The notes beneath the pieces are model-generated. The model saw only the letters and a list, made by a program, of their open reading frames with translations. It made no database searches and was not told the DNA's origin. The translations under genes and the position numbers were made by a program. Positions 30,913 through 43,491 of a DNA stretch of 64,000 bases are shown piece by piece (positions within the stretch are counted from its first letter, which is position 1; each line of letters opens with the position of its first letter). The stretch comes from Lamellibrachia columna (Eukaryota > Annelida > Polychaeta > Sabellida > Siboglinidae), in contig OY759267.1 of assembly GCA_963662155.1 (NCBI GenBank), positions 35,878,976 to 35,942,975 on the forward strand, written 5' to 3'.

Positions 30913-32236
30913 GTATATTAGGGGGGGGGGTGGGGACATCTTCAATCTAATGCAGCCTCCCTCTGATAAGTTACATCAAAGCAGAACAAGTCACATTATA
31001 ATATAATTACTTAGCAGTCAACTTTTGTTTATTTCAGTTAATTAGACAAAGTCACCTTTTCTCAAGTCCATGTGAAGAGCACACATCTATTGGGAGTTGA
31101 GAAAATCCTGGACAGGCCCAGCTGTTATCTGATATGGCATAGTGAGCTGACGTAACTGTTTCACATGGAAGGTGAGTTGTTTTTGAGGACTCCACTAAGT
31201 AGGTTATGTAATGTTATGCAATTCGACAAGTTGAGGTGTCTGGCTTTTCAGTAATCCACACTCAAAGGTGATATTTGGGTCTGTTTACATAGGTGTATTT
31301 TGGCACCAGGTAAAAAATTATTATAACTTTCAGTATGGAATAACAACTGGCTATATAGAATTTGATTACAGAACACATGCTGGACTATTCCAAAAATTAT
31401 GTTACAAGTTCATTCGAGTGAGCTGAAAAAGTGAGTGTATTCGAGTATCGTACTAGAATACAGACTGTCTCAAGCTGAAGTAGCTCATATATGTGTGTTC
31501 TGCCCACCACAGGTGGTGGTTCCTTGTGTATGTAAGCAACTCCAACAACTAGGTAGGACATGGATTTTTTGCATGAATGCATGATTTTCATTTACCTTTA
31601 TCAACAGTCTAAATAAAAAAAAATTCTGCACAGTTACCATTTTTATTTGGGGTAAGACCACAGTTGACCTTCCTGTTTACTGTTTCACACGAATGTAGGG
31701 CACGCGAAATTTTGAAATGTGAACTTAATAAATTCATATTATGTGACATGAGTGCCTTTGAGCATGAATATTCACAGGTTTGTTTATATATAGTGCATTT
31801 TTTGGAGAGTTTAACTGGCGGAGGGATTTATGGGAATTGTTCTGCTATGGGCCACGTGGGCGCATGAATACACGTCGGAAACTGCCAGCAATCCTGAAGG
31901 AGTGGTTTGCACCACTCTGTCAAAGTCATCCTGGCTTAGCCGTGGCAACCAAACCCCACTGCTAACCCCACTGGGTTCATGTTGGATTGTTGCATCTGAT
32001 GGTTTGTGGTAACAGTGGCCGGTCTTGAAGCCACCAATTTTCATCTTAATTCCACCTGCAGGTGGACATTTCTCCTCACTCTTTCTACTACTACTACTAC
32101 TATCATGTGTTTTCTCCTCCATTTTAAAATCCCAGGTAAATCCAAGTAAAATTACTAATGAAAGTGACAAAACCGTTATCTGAATGCAAATACGTCTAAT
32201 CCACCTGAGAAACCAGATGACAGTGACAGGAGACCA
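30913..32236 (-). repeat. Array 2 unit 2 (1324 bp)
   Basis: MULE frame 32170-31811 (119 codons), intact relative to the unit consensus, with EEKTHD in place of EETTHD. A good example of a typical internal unit. Confidence 0.9.
31311..31875 (+). other. X segment of a representative unit, with three exon-like pieces
   Basis: X is the part of the unit not derived from the MULE. On + it holds three open pieces with splice-like borders. Piece a, 31334-31417, follows CTTTCAG and precedes GTGAGC; it encodes TGYIEFDYRTHAGLFQKLCY. Piece b, 31513-31552, follows CCACAG and precedes GTAGGA; it encodes VVVPCVCKQLQQL. Piece c, 31664-31777, follows CCACAG and precedes GTTTGT; it encodes FTVSHECRAREIVKCELNKF, then ILCDMSAFEHEYSQ. 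Pieces a and c are whole codons. I do not know the family. The same pieces recur in every full unit. Captured host exons or an unknown element ORF are both possible. Confidence 0.4.
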
Positions 32237-33567
32237 GTATATTGGGGGGGGGGGGTGGGGACATCTTCAAACTAGTGCAGCCTCCCTCTGATAAGTTACA
32301 TCAAAGCAGAACAAGTCACATTATAATATAATTACTTAGCAGTCAACTTTTGTTTTTTTCAGTTAATTAGACACAGTCACCTTTACTCAAGTCCATGTGA
32401 AGAGCACACATCTATTGGGAGTGGAGAAAATCCTGGACAAGCCAAGCTGTTAACTGATATGGCCTAGTGAGCTGACGTAACTGTTTCACATGGAAGGTAA
32501 GTTGTTTTTGAGAACTCCACTAAGTAGGTTATGTAATGTTATGCAATTCGACAAGTTGAGGTGTCTGTCTTTTCAGTAATCCACACTCAAAAGTGATATT
32601 TGGGTCTGTTTACATAGGTGTATTGTGGCTCCAGGTAAAAAATTATTATAACTTTCAGTATGGAATAACAACTGGCTATATAGAATTTGATTACAGAACA
32701 CATGCTGGACTATTCCAAAAATTATGTTACAAGTTTATTCGAGTGAGCTAAAAAAGTGAGTGTATTCGAGTATCGTACTAGAATACAGACTGTCTCAAGC
32801 TGAAGTAGCTCATATATGTGTGTTCTGCCCACCACAGGTGATGGTTCATTGTGTATGTAAGCAACTCCAACAACTAGGTAGGACATAGATTTTTTGCATG
32901 AATGCATGATTTTCATTTACCTTTATCAACAGTCTAAATTAAAAAAAATTCTGCACAGTTACCATTTTTATTTGGGGTAAGACCACAGTTGACCTTCCTG
33001 TTTACTGTTTCACACGAATGTAGGGCACGCGAAATTGTGAAATGTGAACTTAATAAATTCATATTATGTGACATGAGTGCCTTTGAGCATGAATATTCAC
33101 AGGTTTGTTTATATATAGTGCATTTTTTGGAGAGTTTAACTGGCGGAGGGATTTATGGGAATTGTTCTGCTATGGGCCACGTGGGCGCATGAATACACGT
33201 CGGAAACTGCCAGCAATCCTGAAGGAGTGGTTTGCACCACTCTGTCAAAGTCATCCTGGCTTAGCCGTGGCAACCAAACCCCACTGCTAACCCCACAGGG
33301 TTCATGTTGGATTGCTGCATCTGATGGTTTGTGGTAACATTGGCCGGTCTTGAAGCCACCAATTTTCATCTTAATTCCACCAGCAGGTGGACATTTCTCC
33401 TCACTCTTTCTACTACTACTACTAATACTACTATCATGTGTTGTCTCCTCCATTTTGAAATCCCAGGTAAATCCAAGTAAAATTACTAATGAAAGTGACA
33501 AAACCGTTATCTGAATGCAAAGACGTCTAATCCACCTCGGAAACCAGATGACAGTGACAGGAGACCA
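32237..33567 (-). repeat. Array 2 unit 3 (1331 bp)
   Basis: MULE frame 33501-33136 (121 codons). The serine run is broken by isoleucine (ACTAATACT near 33423). The upstream part carries private changes such as GGACAAGCCAAGC near 32437. Confidence 0.9.
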
Positions 33568-34882
33568 GTATATTAGGGGGGTGGGGACATCTTCAAACTA
33601 GTGCAGCCTCCCTCTGATAAGTTACATAAAAGCAGAACAAGTCACATTATAATTACTTAGTAGTCAACTTTTGTTTATTTCATTTAATTAGACACAGTCA
33701 CCTTTTCTCAAGTCCATGTGAAGAGCACACATCTATTGGGAGTTGAGAAAATCCTGGACAGTCCCAGCTGTTATCTGATATGGCATAGTGAGCTGACGTA
33801 ACTGTTTCACATGGAAGGTGAGTTGTTTTTGAGGACTCCACTAAGTAGGTTATGTAATGTTATGCAATTCGACAAGTTGAGGTGTCTGGCTTTTCAGTAA
33901 TCCACACTCAAAGGTGATATTTGGGTCTGTTTACATAGGTGTATTTTGGCACCAGGTAAAAAATTATTATAACTTTCAGTATGGAATAACAACTGGCTAT
34001 ATAGAATTTGATTACAGAACACATGCTGGACTATTCCAAAAATTATGTTACAAGTGCATTCGAGTGAGCTGAAAAAGTGAGTGTATTCGAGTATCGTACT
34101 AGAATACAGACTGTCTCAAGCTGAAGTAGCTCATATATGTGTGTTCTGCTCACCACAGGTGGTGGTTCCTTGTGTATGTAAGCAACTCCAACAACTAGGT
34201 AGGACATAGATTTTTTGCATGAATGCATGATTTTCATTTACCTTTATCAACAGTCTAAATAAAAAAAAATTCTGCACAGTTACCATTTTTATTTGGGGTA
34301 AGACCACAGTTGACCTTCCTGTTTACTGTTTCACACGAATGTAGGGCACGCGAAATTGTGAAATGTGAACTTAATAAATTCATATTATGTGACATGAGTG
34401 CCTTTGAGCATGAATATTCACAGGTTTGTTTATATATAGTGCATTTTTTGGAGAGTTTAACTGGCGGAGGGATTTATGGGAATTGTTCTGCTATGGGCCA
34501 CGTGGGCGCATGAATACACGTCGGAAACTGCCAGCAATCCTGAAGGAGTGGTTTGCACCACTCTGTCAAAGTCATCCTGGCTTAGCCGTGGCAACCAAAC
34601 CCCACTGCTAACCCCACTGGGTTCATGTTGGATTGTTGCATCTGATGGTTTGTGGTAACAGTGGCCGGTCTTGAAGCCACCAATGTTCATCTTAATTCCA
34701 CCAGCAGGTGGACATTTCTCCTCACTCTTTCTACTACTACTACTACTATCATGTGTTTTCTCCTCCATTTTAAAATCCCAGGTAAATCCAAGTAAAATTA
34801 CTAATGAAAGTGACAAAACCGTTATCTGAATGCAAAGACGTCTAATCCACCTGAGAAACCAGATGACAGTGACAGGAGACCA
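33568..34882 (-). repeat. Array 2 unit 4 (1315 bp)
   Basis: MULE frame 34816-34457 (119 codons). The MULE upstream part lacks a TATAA-type repeat (TTATAATTACTTAGTAG in place of TTATAATATAATTACTTAGC), a variant found only in a subset of units. Confidence 0.9.
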
Positions 34883-36208
34883 GTATATTGGGGGGGGGGG
34901 GACATCTTCAAACTAGTGCAGCCTCCCTCTGATAAGTTACATCAAAGCAGAACAAGTCACATTATAATATAATTACTTAGCAGTCAACTTTTGTTTATTT
35001 CAGTTAATTAGACACAGTCACCTTTACTCAAGTCCATGTGAAGAGCACACATCTATTGGGAGTTGAGAAAATCCTGGACAGGCCAAGCTGTTAACTGATA
35101 TGGCCTAGTGAGCTGACATAACTGTTTCACATGGAAGGTGAGTTGTTTTTGAGAACTCCACTAAGTAGGTTATGTAATGTTATGCAATTCGACAAGTTGA
35201 GGTGTCTGGCTTTTCAGTAATCCACACTCAAAGGTGATATTTGGGTCTGTTTACATAGGTGTATTTTGGCACCAGGTAAAAAATTATTATAACTTTCAGT
35301 ATGGAATAACAACTGGCTATATAGAATTTGATTACAGAACACATGCTGGACTATTCCAAAAATTATGTTACAAGTTCATTCGAGTGAGCTGAAAAAGTGA
35401 GTGTATTCGAGTATCGTACTAGAATACAGACTGTCTCAAGCTGAAGTAGCTCATATATGTGTGTTCTGCCCACCACAGGTGGTGGTTCATTGTGTATGTA
35501 AGCAACTCCAACAACTAGGTAGGACATAGATTTTTTGCATGAATGCATGATTTTCATTTACCTTTATCAACAGTCTAAATTAAAAACAATTCTGCACAAT
35601 TACCATTTTTATTTCGGGTAAGACCACAGTTGACCTTCCTGTTTACTGTTTCACACGAATGTAGGGCACGCGAAATTGTGAAATGTGAACTTAATAAATT
35701 CATATTATGTGAAATGAGTGCCTTTGAGCATGAATATTCACAGGTTTGTTTATATATAGTGCATTTTTTGGAGAGTTTAACTGGCGGAGGGATTTATGGG
35801 AATTGTTCTGCTATGGGCCACGTGGGCGCATGAATACACGTCGGAAACTGCCAGCAATCCTGAAGGAGTGGTTTGCACCACTCTGTCAAAGTCATCCTGG
35901 CTTAGCCGTGGCAACCAAACCCCACTGCTAACCCCACAGGGTTCATGTTGGATTGCTGCATCTGATGGTTTGTGGTAACATTGGCCGGTCTTGAAGCCAC
36001 CAATTTTCATCTTAATTCCACCAGCAGGTGGACATTTCTCCTCACTCTTTCTACTACTACTACTACTACTACTATCATGTGTTGTCTCCTCCATTTTGAA
36101 ATCCCAGGTAAATCCAAGTAAAATTACTAATGAAAATGACAAAACCGTTATCTGAATGCAAAGACGTTTAATCCACCTCGGAAACCAGATGACAGTGACA
36201 GGAGACCA
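34883..36208 (-). repeat. Array 2 unit 5 (1326 bp)
   Basis: MULE frame 36142-35777 (121 codons). The large 10,611-bp-offset match begins inside this unit, at about 35154; before that a GAGAACTCC/GAGGACTCC difference separates it from 45765. Confidence 0.9.
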
Positions 36209-37523
36209 GTATATTAGGGGGGTGGGGACATCTTCAAACTAGTGCAGCCTCCCTCTGATAAGTTACATAAAAGCAGAACAAGTCACATTATAATTACTTA
36301 GTAGTCAACTTTTGTTTATTTCATTTACTTAGACACAGTCACCTTTACTCAAGTCCATGTGAAGAGCACACATCTATTGGGAGTTGAGAAAATCCTGGAC
36401 AGGCCCAGCTGTTATCTGATATGGCATAGTGAGCTGACGTAACTGTTTCACATGGAAGTTGAGTTGTTTTTGAGGACTCCACTAAGTAGGTTATGTAATG
36501 TTATGCAATTCGACAAGTTGAGGTGTCTGGCTTTTCAGTAATCCACACTCAAAGGTGATATTTGGGTCTGTTTACATAGGTGTATTTTGGCACCAGGTAA
36601 AAAATTATTATAACTTTCAGTATGGAATAACAACTGGCTATATAGAATTTGATTACAGAACACATGCTGGACTATTCCAAAAATTATGTTACAAGTTCAT
36701 TCGAGTGAGCTGAAAAAGTGATTGTATTCGAGTATCGTACTAGAATACAGACTGTCTCAAGCTGAAGTAGCTCATATATGTGTGTTCTGCCCACCACAGG
36801 TGGTGGTTCCTTGTGTATGTAAGCAACTCCAACAACTAGGTAGGACATGGATTTTTTGCATGAATGCATGATTTTCATTTACCTTTATCAACAGTCTAAA
36901 TAAAAAAAAATTCTGCACAGTTACCATTTTTATTTGGGGTAAGACCACAGTTGACCTTCCTGTTTACTGTTTCACACGAATGTAGGGCACGCGAAATTGT
37001 GAAATGTGAACTTTATAAATTCATATTATGTGACATGAGTGCCTTTGAGCATGAATATTCACAGGTTTGTTTATATATAGTGCATTTTTTGGAGAGTTTA
37101 ACTGGCGGAGGGATTTATGGGAATTGTTCTGCTATGGGCCACGTGGGCGCATGAATACACGTCGGAAACTGCCAGCAATCCTGAAGGAGTGGTTTGCACC
37201 ACTCTGTCAAAGTCATCCTGGCTTAGCCGTGGCAACCAAACCCCACTGCTAACCCCACTGGGTTCATGTTGGATTGTTGCATCTGATGGTTTGTGGTAAC
37301 AGTGGCCGGTCTTGAAGCCACCAATTTTCATCTTAATTCCACCAGCAGGTGGACATTTCTCCTCACTCTTTCTACTACTACTACTACTATCATGTGTTTT
37401 CTCCTCCATTTTAAAATCCCAGGTAAATCCAAGTAAAATTACTAATGAAAGTGACAAAACCGTTATCTGAATGCAAATACGTCTAATCCACCTGAGAAAC
37501 CAGATGACAGTGACAGGAGACCA
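36209..37523 (-). repeat. Array 2 unit 6 (1315 bp)
   Basis: MULE frame 37457-37098 (119 codons). Matched at +10,611 by unit 13 (46820-48134) with the same private variants, such as GTGATTGTATTCG and CTTTATAAATTC. Confidence 0.9.
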
Positions 37524-38845
37524 GTATATTGGGGGGGGGGTGGGGACATCTTCAAACTAGTGCAGCCTCCCTCTGATAAGTTACATCAAAGCAGAACAAG
37601 TCACATTATAATATAATTACTTAGCAGTCAACTTTTGTTTATTTCAGTTAATTAGACACAGTCACCTTTACTCAAGTCCATGTGAAGATCACACATCTAT
37701 TGGGAGTTGAGAAAATCCTGGAGAGGCCCAGCTGTTATCTGATATGGCCTAGTGAGCTGACGTAACTGTTTCACATGGAAGGTGAGTTGTTTTTGAGGAC
37801 TCCACTAAGTAGGTTATGTAATGTTATGCAATTCGACAAGTTGAGGTGTCTGTCTTTTCAGTAATCCACACTCAAAAGTGATATTTGGGTCTGTTTACAT
37901 AGGTATATTGTGGCTCCAGGTAAAAAATTATTATAACTTTCAGTATGGAATAACAACTGCCTATATAGAATTTGATTACAGAACACATGCTGGACTATTC
38001 CAAAAATTATGTTACAAGTTTATTCAAGTGAGCTGAAAAAGTGAGTGTACTCGAGTATCGTACTAGAATACAGACTGTCTCAAGCTGAAGTAGCTCATAT
38101 ATGTGTGTTCTGCCCACCACAGGTGGTGGTTCATTGTGTATGTAAGCAACTCCAACAACTAGGTAGGACATAGATTTTTTGCATGAATGCATGATTTTCA
38201 TTTACCTTTATCAACAGTCTAAATTAAATTTTTGTCTGCACAATTACCATTTTTATTTGTGGTAAGACCACAGTTGACCTTCCTGTTTACTGTTTCACAC
38301 GAATGTAGGGCACGCGAAATTGTGAAATGTGAACTTAATAAATTCATATTATGTGACATGAGTGCCTTTGAGCATGAATATTCACAGGTTTGTTTATATA
38401 TAGTGCATTTTTGGAGAGTTTAACTGGCGGAGGGATTTATGGGAATTGTTCTGCTATGGGCCACGTGGGCGCATGAATACACGTCGGAAACTGCCAGCAA
38501 TCCTGAAGGAGTGGTTTGCACCACTCTGTCAAAGTCATCCTGGCTTAGCCGTGGCAACCAAACCCCACTGCTAACCCCACTAGGTTCATGTTGGATTGCT
38601 GCATCTGATGGTTTGTGGTAACAGTGGCCGGTCTTGAAGCCACCAATTATCATCTTAATTCCACCAGCAGGTGGACATTTCTCCTCCCTCTTTCTACTAC
38701 TACTACTACTATCATGTGTTGTCTCCTCCATTTTGAAATCCCAGGTAAATCGAAGTAAAATTACTAATGAAAGTGACAAAACCGTTATCTGAAGGCAAAG
38801 CCGTCTAATCCACCTGAAAAACCAGATGACAGTGACAGGAGACAA
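37524..38845 (-). repeat. Array 2 unit 7 (1322 bp)
   Basis: MULE frame extends upstream to 38845-38420 (141 codons) because the upstream stop is missing. Matched at +10,611 by unit 14. X carries a TTTTTGTCTGCAC variant. Confidence 0.9.
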
Positions 38846-40161
38846 GTATATTAGGGGGGTGGGGACATCTTCAAACTAGTGCAGCCTCCCTCTGATAAGT
38901 TACATCAAAGCAGAACAAGTCACATTATAATATAATTACTTAGCAGTCAACTTTTGTTTATTTCAGTTAATTAGACACAGTCACCTTTACTCAAGTCCAT
39001 GTGAAGAGCACACATCTATTGGGAGTTGAGAAAATCCTGGACAGGCCAAGCTGTTATCTGATATGGCCTAGTGAGCTGACGTAACTGTTTCACATGGAAG
39101 GTGAGTTGTTTTTGAGGACTCCACTAAGTAGGTTATGTAATGTTATGCAATTCGACAAGTTGAGGTGTCTGTCTTTTCAGTAATCCACACTCAAAAGTGA
39201 TATTTGTGTCTGTTTACATAGGTGTATTGTGGCTCCAGGTAAAAAATTATTATAACTTTCAGTATGGAATAACAACTGGCTATATAGAATTTGATTACAG
39301 AACACATGCTGGACTATTCCAAAAATTATGTTACAAATTTATTCGAGTGAGCTAAAAAAGTGAGTGTATTCGAGTATCGTACTAGAATACAGACTGTCTC
39401 AAGCTGAAGTAGCTCATATATGTGTGTTCTGCCCACCACAGGTGATGGTTCCTTGTGTATGTAAGCAACTCCAACAACTAGGTAGGACATAGATTTTTTG
39501 CATGAATGCATGATTTTCATTTACCTTTATCAACAGTCTAAATAAAAAAAAATTCTGCACAGTTACCATTTTTATTTGGGGTAAGACCACAGTTGACCTT
39601 CCTGTTTACTGTTTCACACGAATGTAGGGCACGCGAAATTGTGAAATGTGAACTTAATAAATTCATATTATGTGACATGAGTGCCTTTGAGCATGAATAT
39701 TTACAGGTTTGTTTATATATAGTGCATTTTTTGGAGAGTTTAACTGGCGGAGGGATTTATGGGAATTGTTCTGCTATGGGCCACGTGGGCGCATGAATAC
39801 ACGTCGGAAACTGCCAGCAATCCTGAATGGTTTGCACCACTCTGTCAAAGTCATCCTGGCTTAGCCGTGGCAACCAAACCCCACTGCTAACCCCACTGGG
39901 TTCATGTTGGATTGCTGCATCTGATGGTTTGTGGTAACAGTGGCCGGTCTTGAAGCCACCAATTTTCATCTTAATTCCTCCAGCAGGTGGACATTTCTCC
40001 TCACTCTTTCTACTACTACTACTACTATCATGTGTTGTCTCCTCCCTTTTGAAATCCCAGGTAAATCCAAGTAAAATTACTAATGAAAGTGACAAAACCG
40101 TTATCTGAATGCAAAGACGTCTAATCCACCTCGGAAACCAGATGACAGTGACAGGAGACCA
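38846..40161 (-). repeat. Array 2 unit 8 (1316 bp)
   Basis: A 4-bp deletion (CCTGAATGG for CCTGAAGGAGTGG, near 39826) shifts the MULE frame (40095-39757) after VVQT. The start codon of the shorter version is lost (MEET to REET). Unit 15 carries the same lesions at +10,611. Confidence 0.9.
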
Positions 40162-42173
40162 GTATATTAAGGGGGTGGGGACATCTTCAAACTAGTGCAG
40201 CCTCCCTCTGATAAGTTACATCAAAGCAAAACAAGTCACATTATAATATAATTACTTAGCAGTCAACTTTTGTTTATTTCAGTTAATTAGACACAGTCAC
40301 CTTTACTCAAGTCCATGTGAAGAGCACACATCTATTGGGAGTTGAGAAAATCCTGGACAGGCCCAGCTGTTATCTGATATGGCCTAGTGAGATGACGTAA
40401 CTGTTTCACATGGAAGGTGATTTGTTTTTGAGGACTCCACTAAGTAGGTTATGTAATGTTATGCAATTCGACAAGTTGAGGTGTCTGTCTTTTCAGTAAT
40501 CCACACTCAAAAGTGATATTTGGGTCTGTTTACATAGGTATATTGTGGCTCCAGGTAAAAAATTATTATAACTTTCAGTATGGAATAAAACCTGCCTATA
40601 TAGAATTTGATTACAGAACACATGCTGGACTATTCCAAAAATTATGTTACAAGTTTATTCAAGTGAGCTGAAAAAGTGAGTGTACTCGAGTATCGTACTA
40701 GAATACAGACTGTCTCAAGCTGAAGTAGCTCATATATGTGTGTTCTGCCCACCAAAAGTGGTGGTTCCTTGTGTATGTAAGCAACTCCAACAACTAGGTA
40801 GGACATAGATTTTTTGCATGAATGCATGATTTTCATTTACCTTTATCAACAGTCTAAATTAAATTTTTGTCTGCACAATTACCATTTTTATTTGTGGTAA
40901 GACCACAGTTGACCTTCCTGTTTACTGTTTCACACGAATGTAGGGCACGCGAAATTGTGAAATGTGAACTTAATAAATTCATATTATGTGACATGAGTGC
41001 CTTTGAGCATGAATATTCACTCATCTATTGGGAGTTGAGAAAATCCTGGACAGGCCCAGCTGTTATCTGATATGGCCTAGTGAGCTGACGTAACTGTTTC
41101 ACATGGAAGGTGAGTTGTTTTTGAGGACTCCACTAAGTAGGTTATGTAATGTTATGCAATTCGACAAGTTGAGGTGTCTGGCTTTTCAGTAATCCACACT
41201 CAAAGGTGATATTTGGGTCTGTTTACATAGGTGTATTTTGGCACCAGGTAAAAAATTATTATAACTTTCGGTATGGAATAACAACTGGCTATATAGAATT
41301 TGATTACAGAACACATGCTGGACTATTCCAAAAATTATGTTACAAGTTCATTCGAGTGAGCTGAAAAAGTGAGTGTATTCGAGTATCGTACTAGAATACA
41401 GACTGTCTCAAGCTGAAGTAGCTCATATATGTGTGTTCTGCCCACCACAGGTGGTGGTTCCTTGTGTATGTAAGCAACTCCAACAACTAGGTAGGACATA
41501 GATTTTTTGCATGAATGCATGATTTTCATTTACCTTTATCAACAGTCTAAATAAAAAAAATTCTGCACAGTTACCATTTTTATTTGAGGTAAGACCACAG
41601 TTGACCTTCCTGTTTACTGTTTCACACGAATGTAGGGCACGCGAAATTGTGAAATGTGAACTTAATAAATTCATATTATGTGACATGAGTGCCTTTGAGC
41701 ATGAATATTCACAGGTTTGTTTATATATAGTGCATTTTTTGGAGAGTTTAACTGGCGGAGGGATTTATGGGAATTGTTCTGCTATGGGCCACGTGGGCGC
41801 ATGAATACACGTCGGAAACTGCCAGCAATCCTGAAGGAGTGGTTTGCACCACTCTGTCAAAGTCATCCTGGCTTAGCCGTGGCAACCAAACCCCACTGCT
41901 AACCCCACTAGGTTCATGTTGGATTGCTGCATCTGATGGTTTGTGGTAACAGTGGCCGGTCTTGAAGCCACCAATTATCATCTTAATTCCACCAGCAGGT
42001 GGACATTTCTCCTCCCTCTTTCTACTACTACTACTACTATCATGTGTTGTCTCCTCCATTTTGAAATCCCAGGTAAATCCAAGTAAAATTACTAATGAAA
42101 GTGACAAAACCGTTATCTGAATGCAAAGACGTCTAATCCACCTCGGAAACCAGATGACAGTGACAGGAGACCA
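40162..42173 (-). repeat. Array 2 unit 9, composite (2012 bp)
   Basis: The first 860 bp run from the G-tract into X piece c. At about 41020 (GAATATTCAC|TCATCT) the sequence jumps back to unit position about 165 (ATCTATTGGGAGTTGAG) and then completes a unit. The MULE coding part of the first half is therefore missing. Full MULE frame at 42107-41748. Confidence 0.9.
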
Positions 42174-43491
42174 GTATATTAAGGGGGTGGGGACATCTTC
42201 AAACTAGTGCAGCCTCCCTCTGATAAGTTACATCAAAGCAGAACAAGTCACATTATAATTACTTAGTATTCAACTTTTGTTTATTTCATTTAATTAGACA
42301 CAGTCACCTTTACTCAAGTCCATGTGAAGAGCACACATCTATTGGGAGTTGAGAAAATCCTGGACAGGCCCAGCTGTTATCTGATATGGCCTAGTGAGCT
42401 GACGTAACTGTTTCACATGGAAGGTGAGTTGTTTTTGAGGACTCCACTAAGTAGGTTATGTAATGTTATGCAATTCGACAAGTTGAGGTGTCTGGCTTTT
42501 CAGTAATCCACACTCAAAGGTGATATTTGGGTCTGTTTACATAGGTGTATTTTGGCACCAGGTAAAAAATTATTATAACTTTCAGTATGGAATAACAACT
42601 GGCTATATATAATTTGATTACAGAAAACATGCTGAACTATTCCAAAAATTATGTTACAAGTTCATTCGAGTGAGCTGAAAAAGTGAGTGTATTCGAGTAT
42701 CGTACTAGAATACAGACTGTCTCAAGCTGAAGTAGCTCATATATGTGTGTTCTGCCCACCACAGGTGGTGGTTCCTTGTGTATGTAAGCAACTCCAACAA
42801 CTAGGTAGGACATAGATTTTTTGCATGAATGCATGATTTTCATTTACCTTTATCAACAGTCTAAATTAAAAAAAATTCTGCACAGTTACCATTTTTATTT
42901 GGGGTAAGACCACAGTTGACCTTCCTGTTTACTGTTTCACACGAATGTAGGGCACGCGAAATTGTGAAATGTGAACTTAATAAATTCATATTATGTGACA
43001 TGAGTGCCTTTGAGCATGAATATTCACAGGTTTGTTTATATATAGTGCATTTTTTGGAGAGTTTAACTGGCGGAGGGATTTATGGGAATTGTTCTGCTAT
43101 GGGCCACGTGGGCGCATGAATACACGTCGGAAACTGCCAGCAATCCTGAAGGAGTGGTTTGCACCACTCTGTCAAAGTCATCCTGGCTTAGCCGTGGCAA
43201 CCAAACCCCACTGCTAACCCCACAGGGTTCATGTTGGATTGCTGCATCTGATGGTTTGTGGTAACATTGGCCGGTCTTGAAGCCACCAATTTTCATCTTA
43301 ATTCCACCAGCAGGTGGACATTTCTCCTCACTCTTTCTACTACTACTACTACTACTATCATGTGTTGTCTCCTCCATTTTGAAATCCCAGGTAAATCCAA
43401 GTAAAATTACTAATGAAAGTGACAAAACCGTTATCTGAATGCAAAGACGTCTAATCCACCTCGGAAACCAGATGACAGTGACAGGAGACCA
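42174..43491 (-). repeat. Array 2 unit 10 (1318 bp)
   Basis: MULE frame 43425-43063 (120 codons). Private variants TATATATAATTTG and CAGAAAACATGCTGAAC near 42607 recur in unit 17 at +10,611. Confidence 0.9.

Noticed and set aside
31397..31591. Minus frame MKIMHSCKKSMSYLVVG, repeated in all units
   Set aside because: Lies antisense to X pieces a and b and has no domain; its persistence is explained by unit homogenisation.
31780..32012. Plus frames of 60-61 codons repeated in all units (MFIYSAFFGE..., MGIVLLWATW...)
   Set aside because: Antisense to the MULE N-terminal frame and its X joint; shadows.
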